DNA of 64,000 nt from Sarcocystis neurona (Eukaryota; Apicomplexa; Conoidasida; Eucoccidiorida; Sarcocystidae). The notes beneath the pieces were generated by a model. It was given only the letters and a program-made list of their open reading frames with translations, was not told the DNA's origin and did no database searches. Of this stretch, positions 25,649 to 39,200 are shown in pieces (within the stretch, counting starts at the first letter, position 1; each line of letters opens with the position of its first letter). Both the position numbers and the translations under genes were made by a program. The stretch lies in assembly GCA_000727475.1 (NCBI GenBank), contig KL647291.1:464739-528738 (forward strand), written 5' to 3'.

Positions 25649-28427
25649 AGGACAGCGAGGGCGATCTGCTGCAGCTGCGTCTGTCCAAAGAAGGAAGGCG
25701 TCTACGCAGTGTATCGCTGGGGAGGGGATATCTCTCTATACATGTGTAAGCATTGGTGCGTGCGAACACACTTATATGCACGTGTGTACCTCCGCATATA
25801 TTTATATGTAATCGTGAACAGATCCCTGTAAAAAGGAGGGGAATCCTCGCAGCAAGCGCGTTGGGACAAGAGAGGAAGAGATCGGAGACGCGCAGGTATG
25901 CGCCGGGAAGACTCTGTGGCGGAGAACGGCCACGCACACATGCGTACAAAAATGGAATTACGCATGAGATAGGTGTACACATCACTTGTAGAAGTGTTAC
26001 ACACAGTAGGTCCGTTAATCCCTACATGCATCCATATATATATATATATATCAGCTACTACGTGTATCCATATATATATATATATGTGGAAGTACGTGGA
26101 TGCTCCGCACGTGTCGGTTTAGTCGCATGGGGTGTTAAAAGTATCTTCCCGGTCTACCAGCTGTTGCAACATATTGGTGATTCCTGTCGGTCGGCAAACA
26201 AGTCGGACTAGCCAGGTTCGTCGACTTCCCCTGTGTACCACGGGAAAAGGGGATAGTCTATGTCATGTCGTCTGTGTACCTCCTTGCTGTAGACATGGAC
26301 GGACACGTGCGCAGGAGATTTACACGGTACGCCGTCGCGCCGACGCATGTCCGTGGAGATTCTGAACGCCCACACACGTGTATGTATATGTGTATATGTG
26401 TGTGTATGTGTATATATTCATGTGTGTGTGTGTGTGTTTACACATGCATATGTCGACGTACGCACGTGTCTCCGCAGAGACGGGCAGAGATCTGCATTCC
26501 CGTTCATTAGAGGGGCAGACAGTGTTTTGTCTCAAGGTCACGGGTCCCTGTCTCCAGAGGACGTACTCAAATGTTAGGAGATGTTTTCAGGGGTATGAAG
26601 CCGTTTTCGGCGCGAGCTCCAGCAGCAAGTGCCCCGACCCTGCGCGTCAAACACTATTGTGTGTGGAGCTGCGCACTTGAAGCGAAGGCACGTCGTGTAT
26701 GCGTGAATGTGTATGTACGTATATATATATATACAGAGAGAGAGGGATATATATGCATAAACAAACACACAAACACACAGACACGGACAGACGCACGTGG
26801 GTACAAATGAGAGTATTCGCACTAACGCTTGCTGCGTAGACAGTTCGTAAAGACACTCCGACGTCGGCAACGTCGATGCCTTCTCTGCGTCTTTGGTGGA
26901 CGCGAAACACCATAGATAGCATGCGGAGACACGTGTGACTGCTTCTATTTCGTCGCATTATCATACGGCCCGGTGCAGCTGCGTCGCTGCCCTTACGCAT
27001 GTAGCGTATTCATGCGTGCGGCACGCAGTAGCAGGAGACAAGTCTGCGTGCGCGCAAGCCAGCATCCGTACTAAGGTACATACAAATAGGTACACAACTA
27101 CCAATGTATAAGGGTGTGTGTGGTGGATTACCGTGATCCGGGTGAGAGCTAATATGAACAACGCCTGGCGTTTTCAAGAAACGGAAACGACAAAGAACCC
27201 GTCTCTTCGAATAACCTGTGTGGGTCAGTTGACACGTCAGCAGGCAGCAGACGCATTTGCAACCGGAGACCGCATTCATCGAGCCACTTCGTTAATAACA
27301 CAGAGGTGCACAGAGACAGGTTCCTGGGCGGACAACCGAACGTCTGGATGAGCGCTCTGGGGCTGTTCGCGGAATAGCAGACCCGAGAGAGTCTACGAAA
27401 CAGATCAAGGCAACAGCAGCAGCAGCAGCACACGCAGCGACGTACCAAACGCAGTACGACATGCGACAGGCGCGCTCTAGCTACAAACTCAAATGTTTGT
27501 GTACATGTTTGTACGTGTGGTGTGTGTGTGTGTGAGAGAGAGAGATACATATATGTGTGTACGTATGTGTAGATACATACACTTCGAATGTTTTCAATTA
27601 CTGTAGTTGGTCAATAATTGTTCACATAGACACTCTGCCCTCGTGACACAGATGAGCCGCTCTGCCGCGCAGGTGCACCACTCGATAACATGACCGATAT
27701 GCACACACATCTGACACACGCAGATTTATCTGTTTTGTATACATGGGTGTCCGCTAGTATTTCTGTCTATAGTGGACCACATGTATACCCGTTCTATCTG
27801 CCTTCGCGTAATGGTGCCTCTTGGATACTGCATGTACAGCTGTGATGCACTCACACGCACGGCTGCGCGTTTACATCTGTGCCGTTACCGGGAAACGGCG
27901 TCGCGGACAGATATTCATCTGATTTTTTGTTGTTCATGTATGTTAAGCGTGAGGTGCGTATTAAGAGCTACATATACTTAAAGGTAGGTACGGGTACGTG
28001 TGTATATATATATATATAAATATGTTCACGACTACAAACATTTGCATATGTATCATTTCTGACTGCCTCCATATATTAACATTTCTGATACTCGCACATA
28101 TAGATTGTGAAGACCGGCGGGGCGCAAGAGGACAAACAAAAACGGCGTAAGTGGCGGGGACCGGAGATAAAAAGATTGGAAGGGAAGGTGAAAAGCGTGG
28201 GTATCGTAGGTGTAGGCACACGTGTGTATACATCAGTGTTCAAGTACAATCGTATACTTACATATTTATCGCCTCCAGTGTATAGGGATGCAGAACCGCT
28301 CCGCTGGCGCCACTGTCTATGTGTACGCACAGAATGCCTGTCTACCTAACTCGAGGTTACCACGTGTATGACTGTGTGTGTGTGTATTTATGAACCGAGA
28401 TAGCAGGAGAGAGGGCGGGAGACGTAG

Positions 28428-29374
28428 GTGTCGGTTTTGATACGTGTTTGCCGTCTACGTGTGGACCGCGTGCAGGCGCGACACTTAGTGCGCAGAGCGG
28501 TGCATGCGAAACATTCCTTCAGAGCTGAATACGAAGCGCTAGAATTTTCTTCTTCCCCGCCTTCTGTGGCAGCGAGCAGCAGCGCCCTCCGCCGCCGCAC
28601 GGCCCAAGCAAGACGCTTGCACACTGGGTACTCCATCTCACGTGGTCTCCCACACACGAGCAGCACAGGCAGAAGCAGCAACACGGGCAACCGCAGAGGC
28701 AGAAGCGGCAGCAGAAGCACCAGCAGGACAAGCAGAAGAAGGAGCAGCAGTGGAAGTGGAAGCAGCAGCAGCAGAGGCGAGCGCTGCAGAGAGGCAGAAA
28801 TAGGGGCAGCGCAGAGCAGAGGGGAGCGCAGCTGCACAGTCGAAGAAAGTGCAGCAGCAAAGCAGAAGACAGACATCAGCAGATTCGAAACAGGAACACC
28901 AGTAGAGCTAAGGCAGGAGAAGCCGCAGGGTGTAAGCAGGAAAAGCCACCTTTTCCTGCTGATGCCCGTGGGGCAGCAGCAGAGGACGGCATTAGCATGC
29001 GGCAGTAGGAGGCCAGGGCAGTACGCAGCGGCAGTTTGCAGCCGCAGGAGCAGCAAAGAACGCTTGTTGAGGCGGAAGCAGTAGAATGATGGCCGAAGCG
29101 GGGGAGGCGGCCATCGCAGGGGCGAGATCAGCAGCGGACCAGCTCTCTGCGCTGCACAGAGCTCAGGAGAAGCAGCAGCGCACCAGCAGGACGAGCAGGA
29201 GCTGAGGAGACTCGCCGTGTCGCCACGTGCAGCACCAGCGTTAGTGGGGAAATGCAAAGCGCCAGCACAAGTAGATGCAGCAGGAGCAAACGTAGTCGTC
29301 CCTGGGTTGCATGTGACCGAAAATCGTCGCATCAGCAGTCACCCAACGACCCATCGCGGCGCGCAGCTCTGGTA
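28428..29374 (+). pseudogene. CAG-rich open frame broken by one stop; possible exon or pseudogene
   Basis: The + frame is open from 28428 to a TAG at 29082-29084, then open again in the same frame to about 29372. The protein is Ser/Arg-rich in the triplet tract (28670-28790), while the last third has more mixed composition. CAG tracts tend to be open in all frames: a Gln-rich frame and an Ala-rich frame are also partly open, and a Leu-rich frame is open on the minus strand. No domain is recognised. It may be a real exon with an error or mutation, or intergenic repeat DNA. Confidence 0.2.
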
Positions 29375-29429
29375 GCCGTGGGGGAGTCTAGAACCGTATA
29401 GTAAGTAAAAGAGCAGCTGAGGGGGTCGT

Positions 29430-29592
29430 CCCGCCGGAGGAGCAGCAGAAACAGCAGCAGCAGCAGCAACCAGCATTATGAGCTGATGCAGCAGCAGGAG
29501 CCGCTGCAACACCAGCACAGCACCCGTAGCAGCAGCGGCTGAAGCAGTAGCAGCAGCAGCTGAAGCAGCAGCAGCAGCAGCGAAGGTTGCAT
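29430..29592. repeat. CAG triplet tract
   Basis: CAG and GCAGC runs dominate 29445-29585 on the + strand, upstream of V-ATPase D. Stops in the adjoining sequence argue against an exon. Confidence 0.8.
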
Positions 29593-30270
29593 GATTAGGT
29601 AGGTACGGCTTGCTATGCCGGTACACACGCGGCGGTTCCCCTACATCTGTGCAGGTTGTTTGTTTTTGCCTTTTCTTTGTCCTCTTTTAATAGACGGCTC
29701 TCTTTGGTCCCCCTTCAGACGCTAGCAGCAGCTGCAGATGCAAGAGCAGCAGAAGCACTGGCAGCATGAAGGCGCCCTACTGGACGGCAGTGCTTCTCGC
29801 CTTCGGTTGCGGCTCAGCAGCGCCTTGTGCGAGGAAAACGGGGTAGTCCTTTTCATCTTTGGGAGCCGAGAAAGTCATTCTTTACTGCTTCCCTCGCTGC
29901 CGCTCCAACAGCAAAGACCGAGCGTCGGACGATCGCTCTTCTTCCCTTGGCGCCGGTCCGCGGTGGTGCGGCGGCAGGTCCAGCTCCGGCGTAGTAGTCG
30001 ACGGGCGCACAGCCGCGTCTGTGACTGCCTTTCATGCAGAGAGCGTTCTTTGTCCGATTCTTGGCTGCCGTGAACGTCTTCGCTTTCGTTCGCTACGTCA
30101 CTTCCTCGTCTTTTCCATGTCACGACTGTGGACCTGACACCACCTCCCCGTCCTCCACGTCCGCTCTCTTTCCCGCAAAGCAAGCGCCCCGCTTTTTCCT
30201 CGCCCAGTCGCCGCAGGGCACCCGACATTTCTTCTTACTTTTCTCTTCTCTTCCCTTTCTGGACGCCAAG

Positions 30271-33200
30271 ATGTCGCAGGACATCCGCCCCGCCCCTACT
30301 CGCATGTAAATCACCAACGCACGCATCTTCCGTGCACACCTCTATCTGCTTCACGTGTCACTCTGTGTGCGTACATGGATACGTGTGTTGCAGCTGTTTG
30401 TTGTGTGCCTGTCCTCTATGTTACTACCCGTTTCTCTCCCTCTTTCTCTTCGTCCTGTGAAGCAGGTTGATCACTTTTTCCCGTACCCCCCGTGTGACGC
30501 AGGCAACGACCACATGCGCCCGCCGCAGATTTAGAAGTGCAGTATGGCGTGCGGCCCCTTCTCGGACAAGACACCACCAGTTCTTCTCCTGTGACTGCCT
30601 GCTGCTGCGCTTGCCCGGGCACACCAGTCATCATTCCTGCTGCTATTGTTCCCTGTCTCCTAGGCCAGTGCTTCTGCGGCCGTCCTGTGGCCTGCGGCTG
30701 CTGCCAACGTCACTGGAGACGCTGCCGTTCCGGCGCTTGTTCGGCCTCCTGCTGTCCTTCCCGTTGTCGCTGCACTTGCTGCCGTGCTCGCGCTTTTGCC
30801 CTTGTTGCTGCTCGAGCTGCCGCTGCTGCTGCTACTGCTGCCTGTGTGTCATTCCTGCCCTGTTGCGCCCGTCCCACTGCCCGCCCAGCTTTATACCGTC
30901 TGCGGGCCGTGTTGTCTCTGGCTGACGCGGTTGCGATTTCCAACTCGCGGTATGTGCTGCTCCCTCTCGGGTGGACGCAAGGGCACTGTCCGCGTCCTTC
31001 TGGCGTCTACGTGACTGAAGAAGAGGAAAACAGGAGAAACAACAAGCTAAACACAATGCAATCGACTGAAGCAAAAAAACTCTCGCGCGACCGCGAACGT
31101 GTTTTACGCACCTCTGTGTACCTATACTCCAGTCTTCACAATCGTCTGGACGTACGCCTATGTATGTATGTAGACACTACACAAATACATATATATATAT
31201 GTAGAGGCACTGTAGACTCATAAGTACACATGTACATATATATATAGATATATATATATATATGTATTCTCGCAAGCACTATACACACGGAAGTATATAT
31301 ATATATATGCAGGCACTATAGACACATAAGTAGACATATATATATATATATGCACACATATGCATGTATGCGCAGACACTATCGAAAAATAAGTATATAC
31401 ATATATATGGGCAGGCATTATAGACATATATATACACATATATGTACAGGCAAGGTAAAGACGTAAGTAGACATGTACATAGATATGTATACATATATAT
31501 ATATATTCTCGCAAGCATTGTACACAAGAAAGTAAATATATATGTATATATATGTGTGTATATGTATACGCAGGCACTATAGATACATAAGTAGACATAC
31601 ACATATGTACACAAGTATGCATGTATACGCGGACACTATCGGCAGGCATTATAGACATATATATATATATATGTATACGTACCCGCATGAATATACAGCT
31701 AGACAGGCACAGTCGCCAATTTATCGTCGTGTGTGTGCACCTCGTGTAATGACGGTGCTCCTGCACAGATGTATGTAGAAACTTGTGCAAATAAATATAT
31801 GCATGCGTATGTGTAGACGCAGATGCACACGCAACATCATACATACACGTACATATGAATATCTATACGAACTTCAGCAGGTGCACATATATCATAGATA
31901 TCTATATGTATAGGTGTGTATTATAGACACGCCGTCTTTTTTGTCCCGATGTATTGCTTGAACAAGACACAACACAGGGACAGCGAGAACTCTGTGGGCA
32001 GGCAGCCAGTGGAAGCTGCTGCAGCACCGCCTTCTTTGCAGACGAGTAGAAGTTGAGCTTCGCTACTGGCCCGCGCAGCAGCAGTTGTGTGGCCGCACAC
32101 GTCGTCCACTGCCGCAGCTGTCTCTATCTCTCCGCCCCCCTACCGCCTGCGCGCGGCACCAGGTTCCGTCTCAGGCGCAGCACATCTTCCTGTGTCCCTT
32201 CTCCACAGACGTGTCTAAGCAGCAGGTCTCTCTCTTTTTCTGTCCCGCGCGTCTGCGTTCTCCTGCAACAGCACTACGGCGGGCTGAATCAATCGCCACC
32301 TCCCCATGACACGTCGTTGCCGTCGTGGCGGACGGTGCAGCAGCAGCAGCGCATGCCGCTTCGTCTTCTGTATACGTATGTGTAGCAGTTGTAGTAGTAG
32401 CTGCAGCAGTGGCAGCAGCAACACGGGTGCGTGCAGGCCCCCCCTCGCTGCTGTGTGCAAACTCCACCGCATGCAGGAGCGGTCTTCGAGCTCCGTTTTG
32501 TTTGAGGTGCTCACCCACAATAGTAGTAGCGTACTACTTTTTCGTCGCTGCTGCTGCTGCTGCAGGTCGCTTATGACGATCATGAGCAAGCTGCCACTCG
32601 TACGTGTATGTACAAGTTCCTGTGCATGCACTTTTGTGGACGCCTCTCTATTACAGTGCGATGACGTATTTCTCGCTGGCGTTGCTCGTCATGCCGCCGC
32701 GCCTGCTCCTCTTGCTGCTGGTGCTGCTCCTCTTGCAGCTGCTGTTGGTGCTTTTCGCTGCTGCTGCTGCTGCTCGTTCTCCTCCTGATTTTCCTGAAGG
32801 CAGCCTTCTTCTCCTGCTTTCGCCGTTCTTGCTCTTTTGCTGTTGCTGGTAGGTTTCTGCAGGAACTTGGCGTGTGTCTGCTGCTGCCAGCCGTGTTCAG
32901 AAACACCTGCTTGAGAAACTGTCGCAACTACTGTGCCCCTGCCACCGCACGCAGTGTGCCTGGAACACCTGCGTTGCTGCTGCTACTGGCCCTCCTGTCC
33001 GCGTGTGTCATGTTAGGTGACTCCTGTGTTGTTGCTCTTGCCAGTCAAACTGCTACTGCTCGTTCCGTTGCCTCCGTTGCTGCTGCTGCTGCTCGCGTTA
33101 CGACGATTGTTGCTGCTGCTTCGCCCGCACCTACCACTCCTGCTGCCCCTCCCTTCCCGACCCTCCTGCAGTTGCTGTTCCTGATCCGTCCGGTCCGGCT

Positions 33201-36200
33201 GCTGCCGCTGGTGCGGCCACTACTGCTGCTGGTGCACCCGCAGGGCTGCGGCTGCCACACCTGCTGCTGCTGTGGCTACTCGCCTATCGCGCTGCTGCGG
33301 CTGGAGGCACTGCCGCTACTTGTGTACTGACGTTGCTGCTGCGGGTTGGTGGGGCTGCAGGAACCTCGGGATAATGAAGCAGAAACGCAGGGGCGCGTAC
33401 CAAGGGTATCAGCTACTGAAGAAGAAGAGTGACGCACTCACGGCTCGGTTTCGAGGAATGCTCAAGCAGATTGTTCAGGTATGTGAGGTGTGGCCCCGGC
33501 AGAGGTACATTCGTCTCGTCTTCTCTGTAACTTCTCTATCTTCTCGTAGACGTCCGCTTCCACTCGCGACGCTGCTGTGGGAAAAGCTGTGCCATCACAC
33601 GGCAGCAGACGTGCTGCTGTCGCTGTGTTGCTGTTTGTGCGGCCACACCGCATGCATGCGCTGCATGTGGCCACCACTGCTGCTCCTTGACAAACAGAAC
33701 GCCCTCCCGCGTGGGGGTGTTGCAAAGCTACTGTTGCTGTTCTCACGCGTCGTGGTGCTGTCTCGCCAAGTCTGGAGAAAATGCGTTCCGCAGAGGCTCC
33801 ACTACCGCTGCCGCTGCAGCTACTGTTGCTGCTGCTGTTGAGGGGGGTGGACCTCGGCGTTGCTGTGATAGTGGTGGTGGTGCTGCTGCTGCTGTTGCTT
33901 CTGCTCTGGGTTTTCGCTGCCGCGCCTTCGGACAAATGCTGCATGTGCGGCAGGGCTGCTGCTTTCTCGAAGCTGCTAAGACAGCAGGACGCCAAGGGAG
34001 AAACAGAGGAATATGGAAGGAGATTAGAAGACGTGGTATAAAAGAAGCCCACAAGTTTACTGGAGAGGAACAGCGACAAACGTAGTGTATACGTGCGTCG
34101 CCGTGCTGCGATCTGCTGCTGCTGCTGCCTCCAAAACGGCTTGTGTGAATGTTGAAGTGCTGCTGCTGCTGCAGAGGGTCGTCCACTGCGTCCCGCTGCT
34201 GCTATTGTCGGACATGCGTGTCGTGTAGGGCTGCCTCTAGCCGGATTCTTTTTGGCGTGCGTCTGTCCTCCTGCTGCATTCGAAGATTAGGAGAGAAAAA
34301 AGGAGGGAGAGCAATTAACAGGTCCAAAGGAAGCTGGTAGATGTGTGCACAATGCTTAGCATGCCGACGAAGTGCAGCTTCATCGCCGACGTTTCGCCCT
34401 TCGCTTTAAAATCGTATCTCTTCTCCAGCAACGAACATACGTATAAAGTTATAGCACATATAGTTACATACATACGTACACATTGTAGCTATCTATCTAT
34501 CCATATATATATATATATATATGTGTATACGCACACATTTTTGCTTTCCATCTGTCTACACAATATATATATATATGTATACATATAGGGAGAGAGAGCT
34601 TGTACGTGTCGGTATGGATGTATATATATGTAGACACATAAAACGTCCATGCGTATACGTGTATACCCACCATCTCTGTTTATACTCGTACGGTTCATAT
34701 GCACATAAATATATATATATATAGATATGCAGACGTAATACACGGAAATGTGTACGAACGTACCCCGTACGTATATATATATATATACATATGTATAGAA
34801 ATATGTGTGTGTATATATATATGTATATATATGTGTCTACTGACGTTCTTTGTACAGAGAGGTGATAGACAAAGATCAGTTTATGAGCCCGAAAACACAG
34901 ATACTCATCTCCCTGCGTCTCGTATAGTGTCCACGAGGCGTATGCCAGTCGGCAGGCGAAGGTCAAGACTAATATATGCATATATATGTATATATGTATA
35001 TGTACATCTATGTATTTATGTAATAGATGTATATGGATATATGTGCCACCGAGTCGGTATGCTGATGCTGCTTTGTTGGGACGCTGCTGCCGTATTGCAG
35101 CAGGTGCTGGGCCGTACCCCAGCAGGCGAGGTGCTGCTCGTCTTCAGGACACTCTCTGCTGTTGCGGTTTTCCACTTTCTACGTCTATATATACATATAT
35201 ATATGCATATGTGTGGGGTTTAAATATAGGATGCTGCTGCTGCTTTTGCATTTGTACATACTTGAATGTAAAGGGTAGACCCGCTCATATGTCCATGTGT
35301 GTAGGATGCTGCTGCTCCTGTGTATATATGGGGTGTTCGTGCTCTTGCATGTATGCACATAAACATATGTGTAGGATTCTGCGGGTTTTTCCGCTGCTCT
35401 TGTAGACAGAATTGTAGATTTGATACCGCTGCTCCGCTGTTTACGGGTAGTTGTATACAATACTGTTCTTCCTATATATGTATATATGTATGGCACTGCT
35501 GCATTACAGAGGGCAAAATACTGGGACTTCTATACATACACGTGTAGATGACAGTAATCTGCGTAGAAGCTTATGTACGTAGGTTACTACTGCGCCTCTC
35601 CTGGGTTGCTGTAGTATGCGTTGGGCTGCTGCTGTTGCTTCCCACTGCCGTCGCTCCTGCGGCTACGCGGAAATGTTCCTCTTGGCCCCTCCTGCAGTTT
35701 TCAGGCCAGACCGTCTTTGTGCTTCTTTCCTGCGGTGGCCTGTCAAAGCGTCATCTGTTCTACAGGAATAAATTTTTCTTCACGCCTTCCTCAGACCCAC
35801 AAACGTTCCTCCTTCACATAAGCGTGGTGTTGTTGGCTGTTTTTATTTTCGCTCTTCTTTTGGTGCTGCTTTTCGACTGTCTGCTGCGTCTACGCTTGCG
35901 ACTGCTGCTGCACTGGCTGACCTCCCTTCTGCTGCTGTGGCCGCTACTACTAGTGCTGCTGCTGCGTTTCCCCTGCTACTGCTGCAGCAAGTCCAGCTTT
36001 GTCTTCTTGTTTCCCATTCTGCTGCTGCCCGCGCGCCAGTTGTCGTTTTGCGCTGGTGCTGCTGCTGCGGCGTCCGCCGCTCCTCCCGCCGCTCCACTTT
36101 TGCTGCTGGCGCTCCTCCCCCTCCTGCTGCCGCGACGGTGGCGTCGGCGTCCCTCCCGCGTTGCTTTCCACTTTCGCCAGTGCTTCTTCTCCTTCGTTGC

Positions 36201-39200
36201 TCTCTGCAGCGGGTGCTGCTGCTGCTGCTAAAAAAGAACTGCCGCTGCCTGCCTGCTTTGGTGTGCTGCGGGTAGTAATAGAAGTGGTGCTGCGTCATAG
36301 GGACGGCTGCCGAACGGTGTTGCTGCTGATCGTTGTCCTGCGTCTCGTTTCAGCTGAAGCAGTCGGTGGGTGCAGATATGAGCCTCGCAGCGTTTTCCTT
36401 GGCGAAGGCGACTTGGGCAGCGGGCGATTTCAAGCAGCAGCTGCTGGAGCGTGTCAGACGACCAGCAACATTTCTTAACGTCGCAGCGGATAACGTAGCG
36501 GGCGTTACTCTGCCGATATTCCATATTTCTACGGATCCTTCTGTAGACGGTGCGACGCGCTACTGTTCTGCTCCGCTGCCGTTCTGCTGCTGCTTGCTCT
36601 GCACGTTCACAGCGCTTTCCGTCTCCACAGCCCTTGCCTCGGGCGAGACAACAACACTGCGTAGACGCGTAAATACACACAGGGAGAGACAGAGGGAGAC
36701 AGAGAGAACTTCGAGGGACGTCTTGTGTACTTTCTTACGCGGAGGTGTATATCTGGAATTTACCTGAACACAGAAATCGTGTTTCGACCAGACAGACGGA
36801 GAGAAAACAACAAGAGAGAGCGAAGAGAAAGCGTAGAGGAACGTCTTGCTTGCATTGATGCGTAGGGATGTATATGGAGTTCAGACGTACGTAGAACTTA
36901 TCTTTTGTAGGACATACAAGGCTTTCCCGCCATTGATGCATACCTGTGTTTCTTCGGAGATCTACCTGGTGTTCATGGTCATCTATCGGCCAGCGGTAAA
37001 ATGCGCTAGTGTGTGTGTATATATACGTATGTACATGCACATAGACACATATAATTATCAAGTGTTTCACAGAAGGACGGGGGTTTCCTGCATGCGCCAA
37101 CGTATCACAGTGTCAACACATACATAAATTCGGCTGCACCAATATATATGTATACGTATATATACAAGGATGCTGCATATGTGTACGTGTGTGTATATAT
37201 ACGTATGTGTGGATGTACCGAGGAATACCCTGTGTGTGTGTGTGTGTGAGTATGAAGACGTGGATACGTGTGAACAGTGCGACCTGCAGAGGTGGGCGTC
37301 GTAGCTGTTCTGCCGTGTGTGTACGTCGCTTTTGTTTTGACAAAGTGAGGCTGGGGGAGTACATACGTACACACAGGGTGACTTCACTCAAACTCGCCTT
37401 TAACGATAGGCAGCAACGTGACGGCGATTCTTGGCCAGACACGTGGGTGGAGAGGCACGTTTGCTCGAGGCGACGACCTTCTTTTTTTCTCTACGTAGTG
37501 GGGGGGAGGGGAAGAGACGCATGCGAAACTGTCAACACGGTCAGTTTCGAACGACGTCTCTGTCTCAGTTCGTTGTCTGCAGAGATGTGTCTCATCTCGG
37601 TACACACAATGTCTCCAAATACGTACCGACCTCAAAAGATTGACTACTGAAGAAGAACGGTCTTTTCTGTATCGACGCAGGCAATAACTCGCTTGACTGC
37701 CGCCATAGACACGCACTAAGTATAGACGCATATGTGGCTGCGTACACACACACACACACACATAGGTATATATACATATAGAGGTATGTGTACATGTGAA
37801 CTTGCATAGGTAGATTGTATGTATGTGCACCTGTATATACACGCATGCACGGTTATTCACACACGTAGTATATGTATATGTGTATATGTGTGTGAACCTG
37901 GACGAGTAGGTTGTATGTATATGCGCGCGTAGGTAGCTGCATATACACATACACACGTTTATGTGTGCGAACCTGGACAGGTAGGTCGTTTGTATATGCA
38001 CGTGTATGTCGCTATATATATATATATACACGTATATGTCTGTGAACCTGGACAGGTAGATTGAATGTATATGCACATGTATATGCCCGCCTGCACGGTC
38101 ATTCACACACATATATGTAGGTGTCTATACATATATGTGTATGCTTGTGGACCTGGATCCAGTACACAGATATATGCATATATGTATATGTATGTGGACG
38201 TGGATAGGTAGATTGAATGTATGTGCAACTGTACGTCCTTTTCGACACAGGCCGACAGAATGTGATTCAGGTGCGTTCGATCGCGCAGGTTGGTGGAACG
38301 TTGTCAAATTTTAGACAAATTCGGGTACGCGTGGGCCTTCTCGACCGCATTCGACGTGTGTTTTTCCGCCGGGTTATATCTGTTATGTGTATGTGTGGAC
38401 TCCACATTTGGAGATTCAGAGACAGAGACACACTTGTGTGTGTATGTCTGTCTGTGCATGACTATACACAGGCACATATGTGTGTGTGTGTGCGTATTTG
38501 TATGTGTATCCGTCTGGGTATTCATGGGAATATGTATAGTTCAAATATACCTGTGCATACATTTATATGGATATGTGTTTGTGTCTGGAGAAGTGCACCT
38601 GTTTTCTTCGTGAATGCGGGGGGAACAACTACCTGTACAGATGTAGAGCGTATATGTATATATGTCTCTCGACGTGTATGTATTTATTGGTATGTAGAAG
38701 GAAACTGCAGAGTTCAGAGGAGTGTGTGAATACGTCTGGGTGCACCGGGACTGGTCAGCTGCGTAGAGACACGTGTGTGGAAGCTTCTGCCGTCTCCGTG
38801 TCTCTCTGCGTGTTGTTCCGCTTTGCGGGAATCGCGAGCGTGTGGTGGGCGTTTCCACACACCGGCTGCCCTCTGCCTTTTTACTCTATCCGTATACTTC
38901 TCTGTCTGTCTGTCCCTCTCTTCCTCTCTAAAACAAATACATCCATGTACATATGTGTGTGTGTGTGTGTGCCTGGGAGTTTCCAGACGCGAGTTCACTA
39001 TTTTGTATCTGTGTGAATGGACAGGTATACATCCGCAGAACGCACAAGTTGGTGTCCCTCTCGCTCTCGGTCTCTCTTCGCATATATACGTGCACTTGTA
39101 CACCAATATATTCGCTTCTCTCCGCGAACGCGTTTCTTCTTGAGAGAGGAGGCATCCACACAAATTTCTCTGCGTATACACGTGTGTGTCCGTGGGAAGT

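Larger units (their letters stand above)
24479..30270. other. Region between TFIIF beta and V-ATPase D
   Basis: It contains TA/TG repeats (24490-24580, 24760-25130, 26030-26090, 26380-26450, 28000-28020), a CTG tract at 25313-25463 and CAG-rich DNA at 28560-29600. Pyrimidine-rich sequence at 30040-30270 is probably the 5' leader of V-ATPase D. The last exon of TFIIF beta may lie in the left part. Weak reading frames are listed separately. Confidence 0.5.
30306..33360 (+). other. V-ATPase D intron 1 (3055 bp)
   Basis: It starts GTAAATC after the codon fragment AT and ends CTGCAG before G, rebuilding the Met codon. It holds a CTG tract (30780-30850), a roughly 60-bp minisatellite (31205-31690) and dense CTG/CAG DNA (32320-33345). 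Open frames in the last tract are Leu- or Ala-rich and look like repeat translations. Confidence 0.85.

Noticed and set aside
28388..29332. Minus-strand 314-codon frame with long Leu runs
   Set aside because: The Leu runs are antisense readings of CAG tracts. The frame has no domain and overlaps an equally plausible + strand frame.
31218..31844. 208-codon minus-strand frame of Tyr/Ile/His repeats
   Set aside because: It is translation of a TA-rich minisatellite; the periodic protein follows the DNA repeat.
35548..36231. 227-codon + frame in V-ATPase D intron 2
   Set aside because: It is mostly Leu/Cys/Ser from CTG runs, lies wholly between two solid V-ATPase D exons, and the opposite strand is open too.
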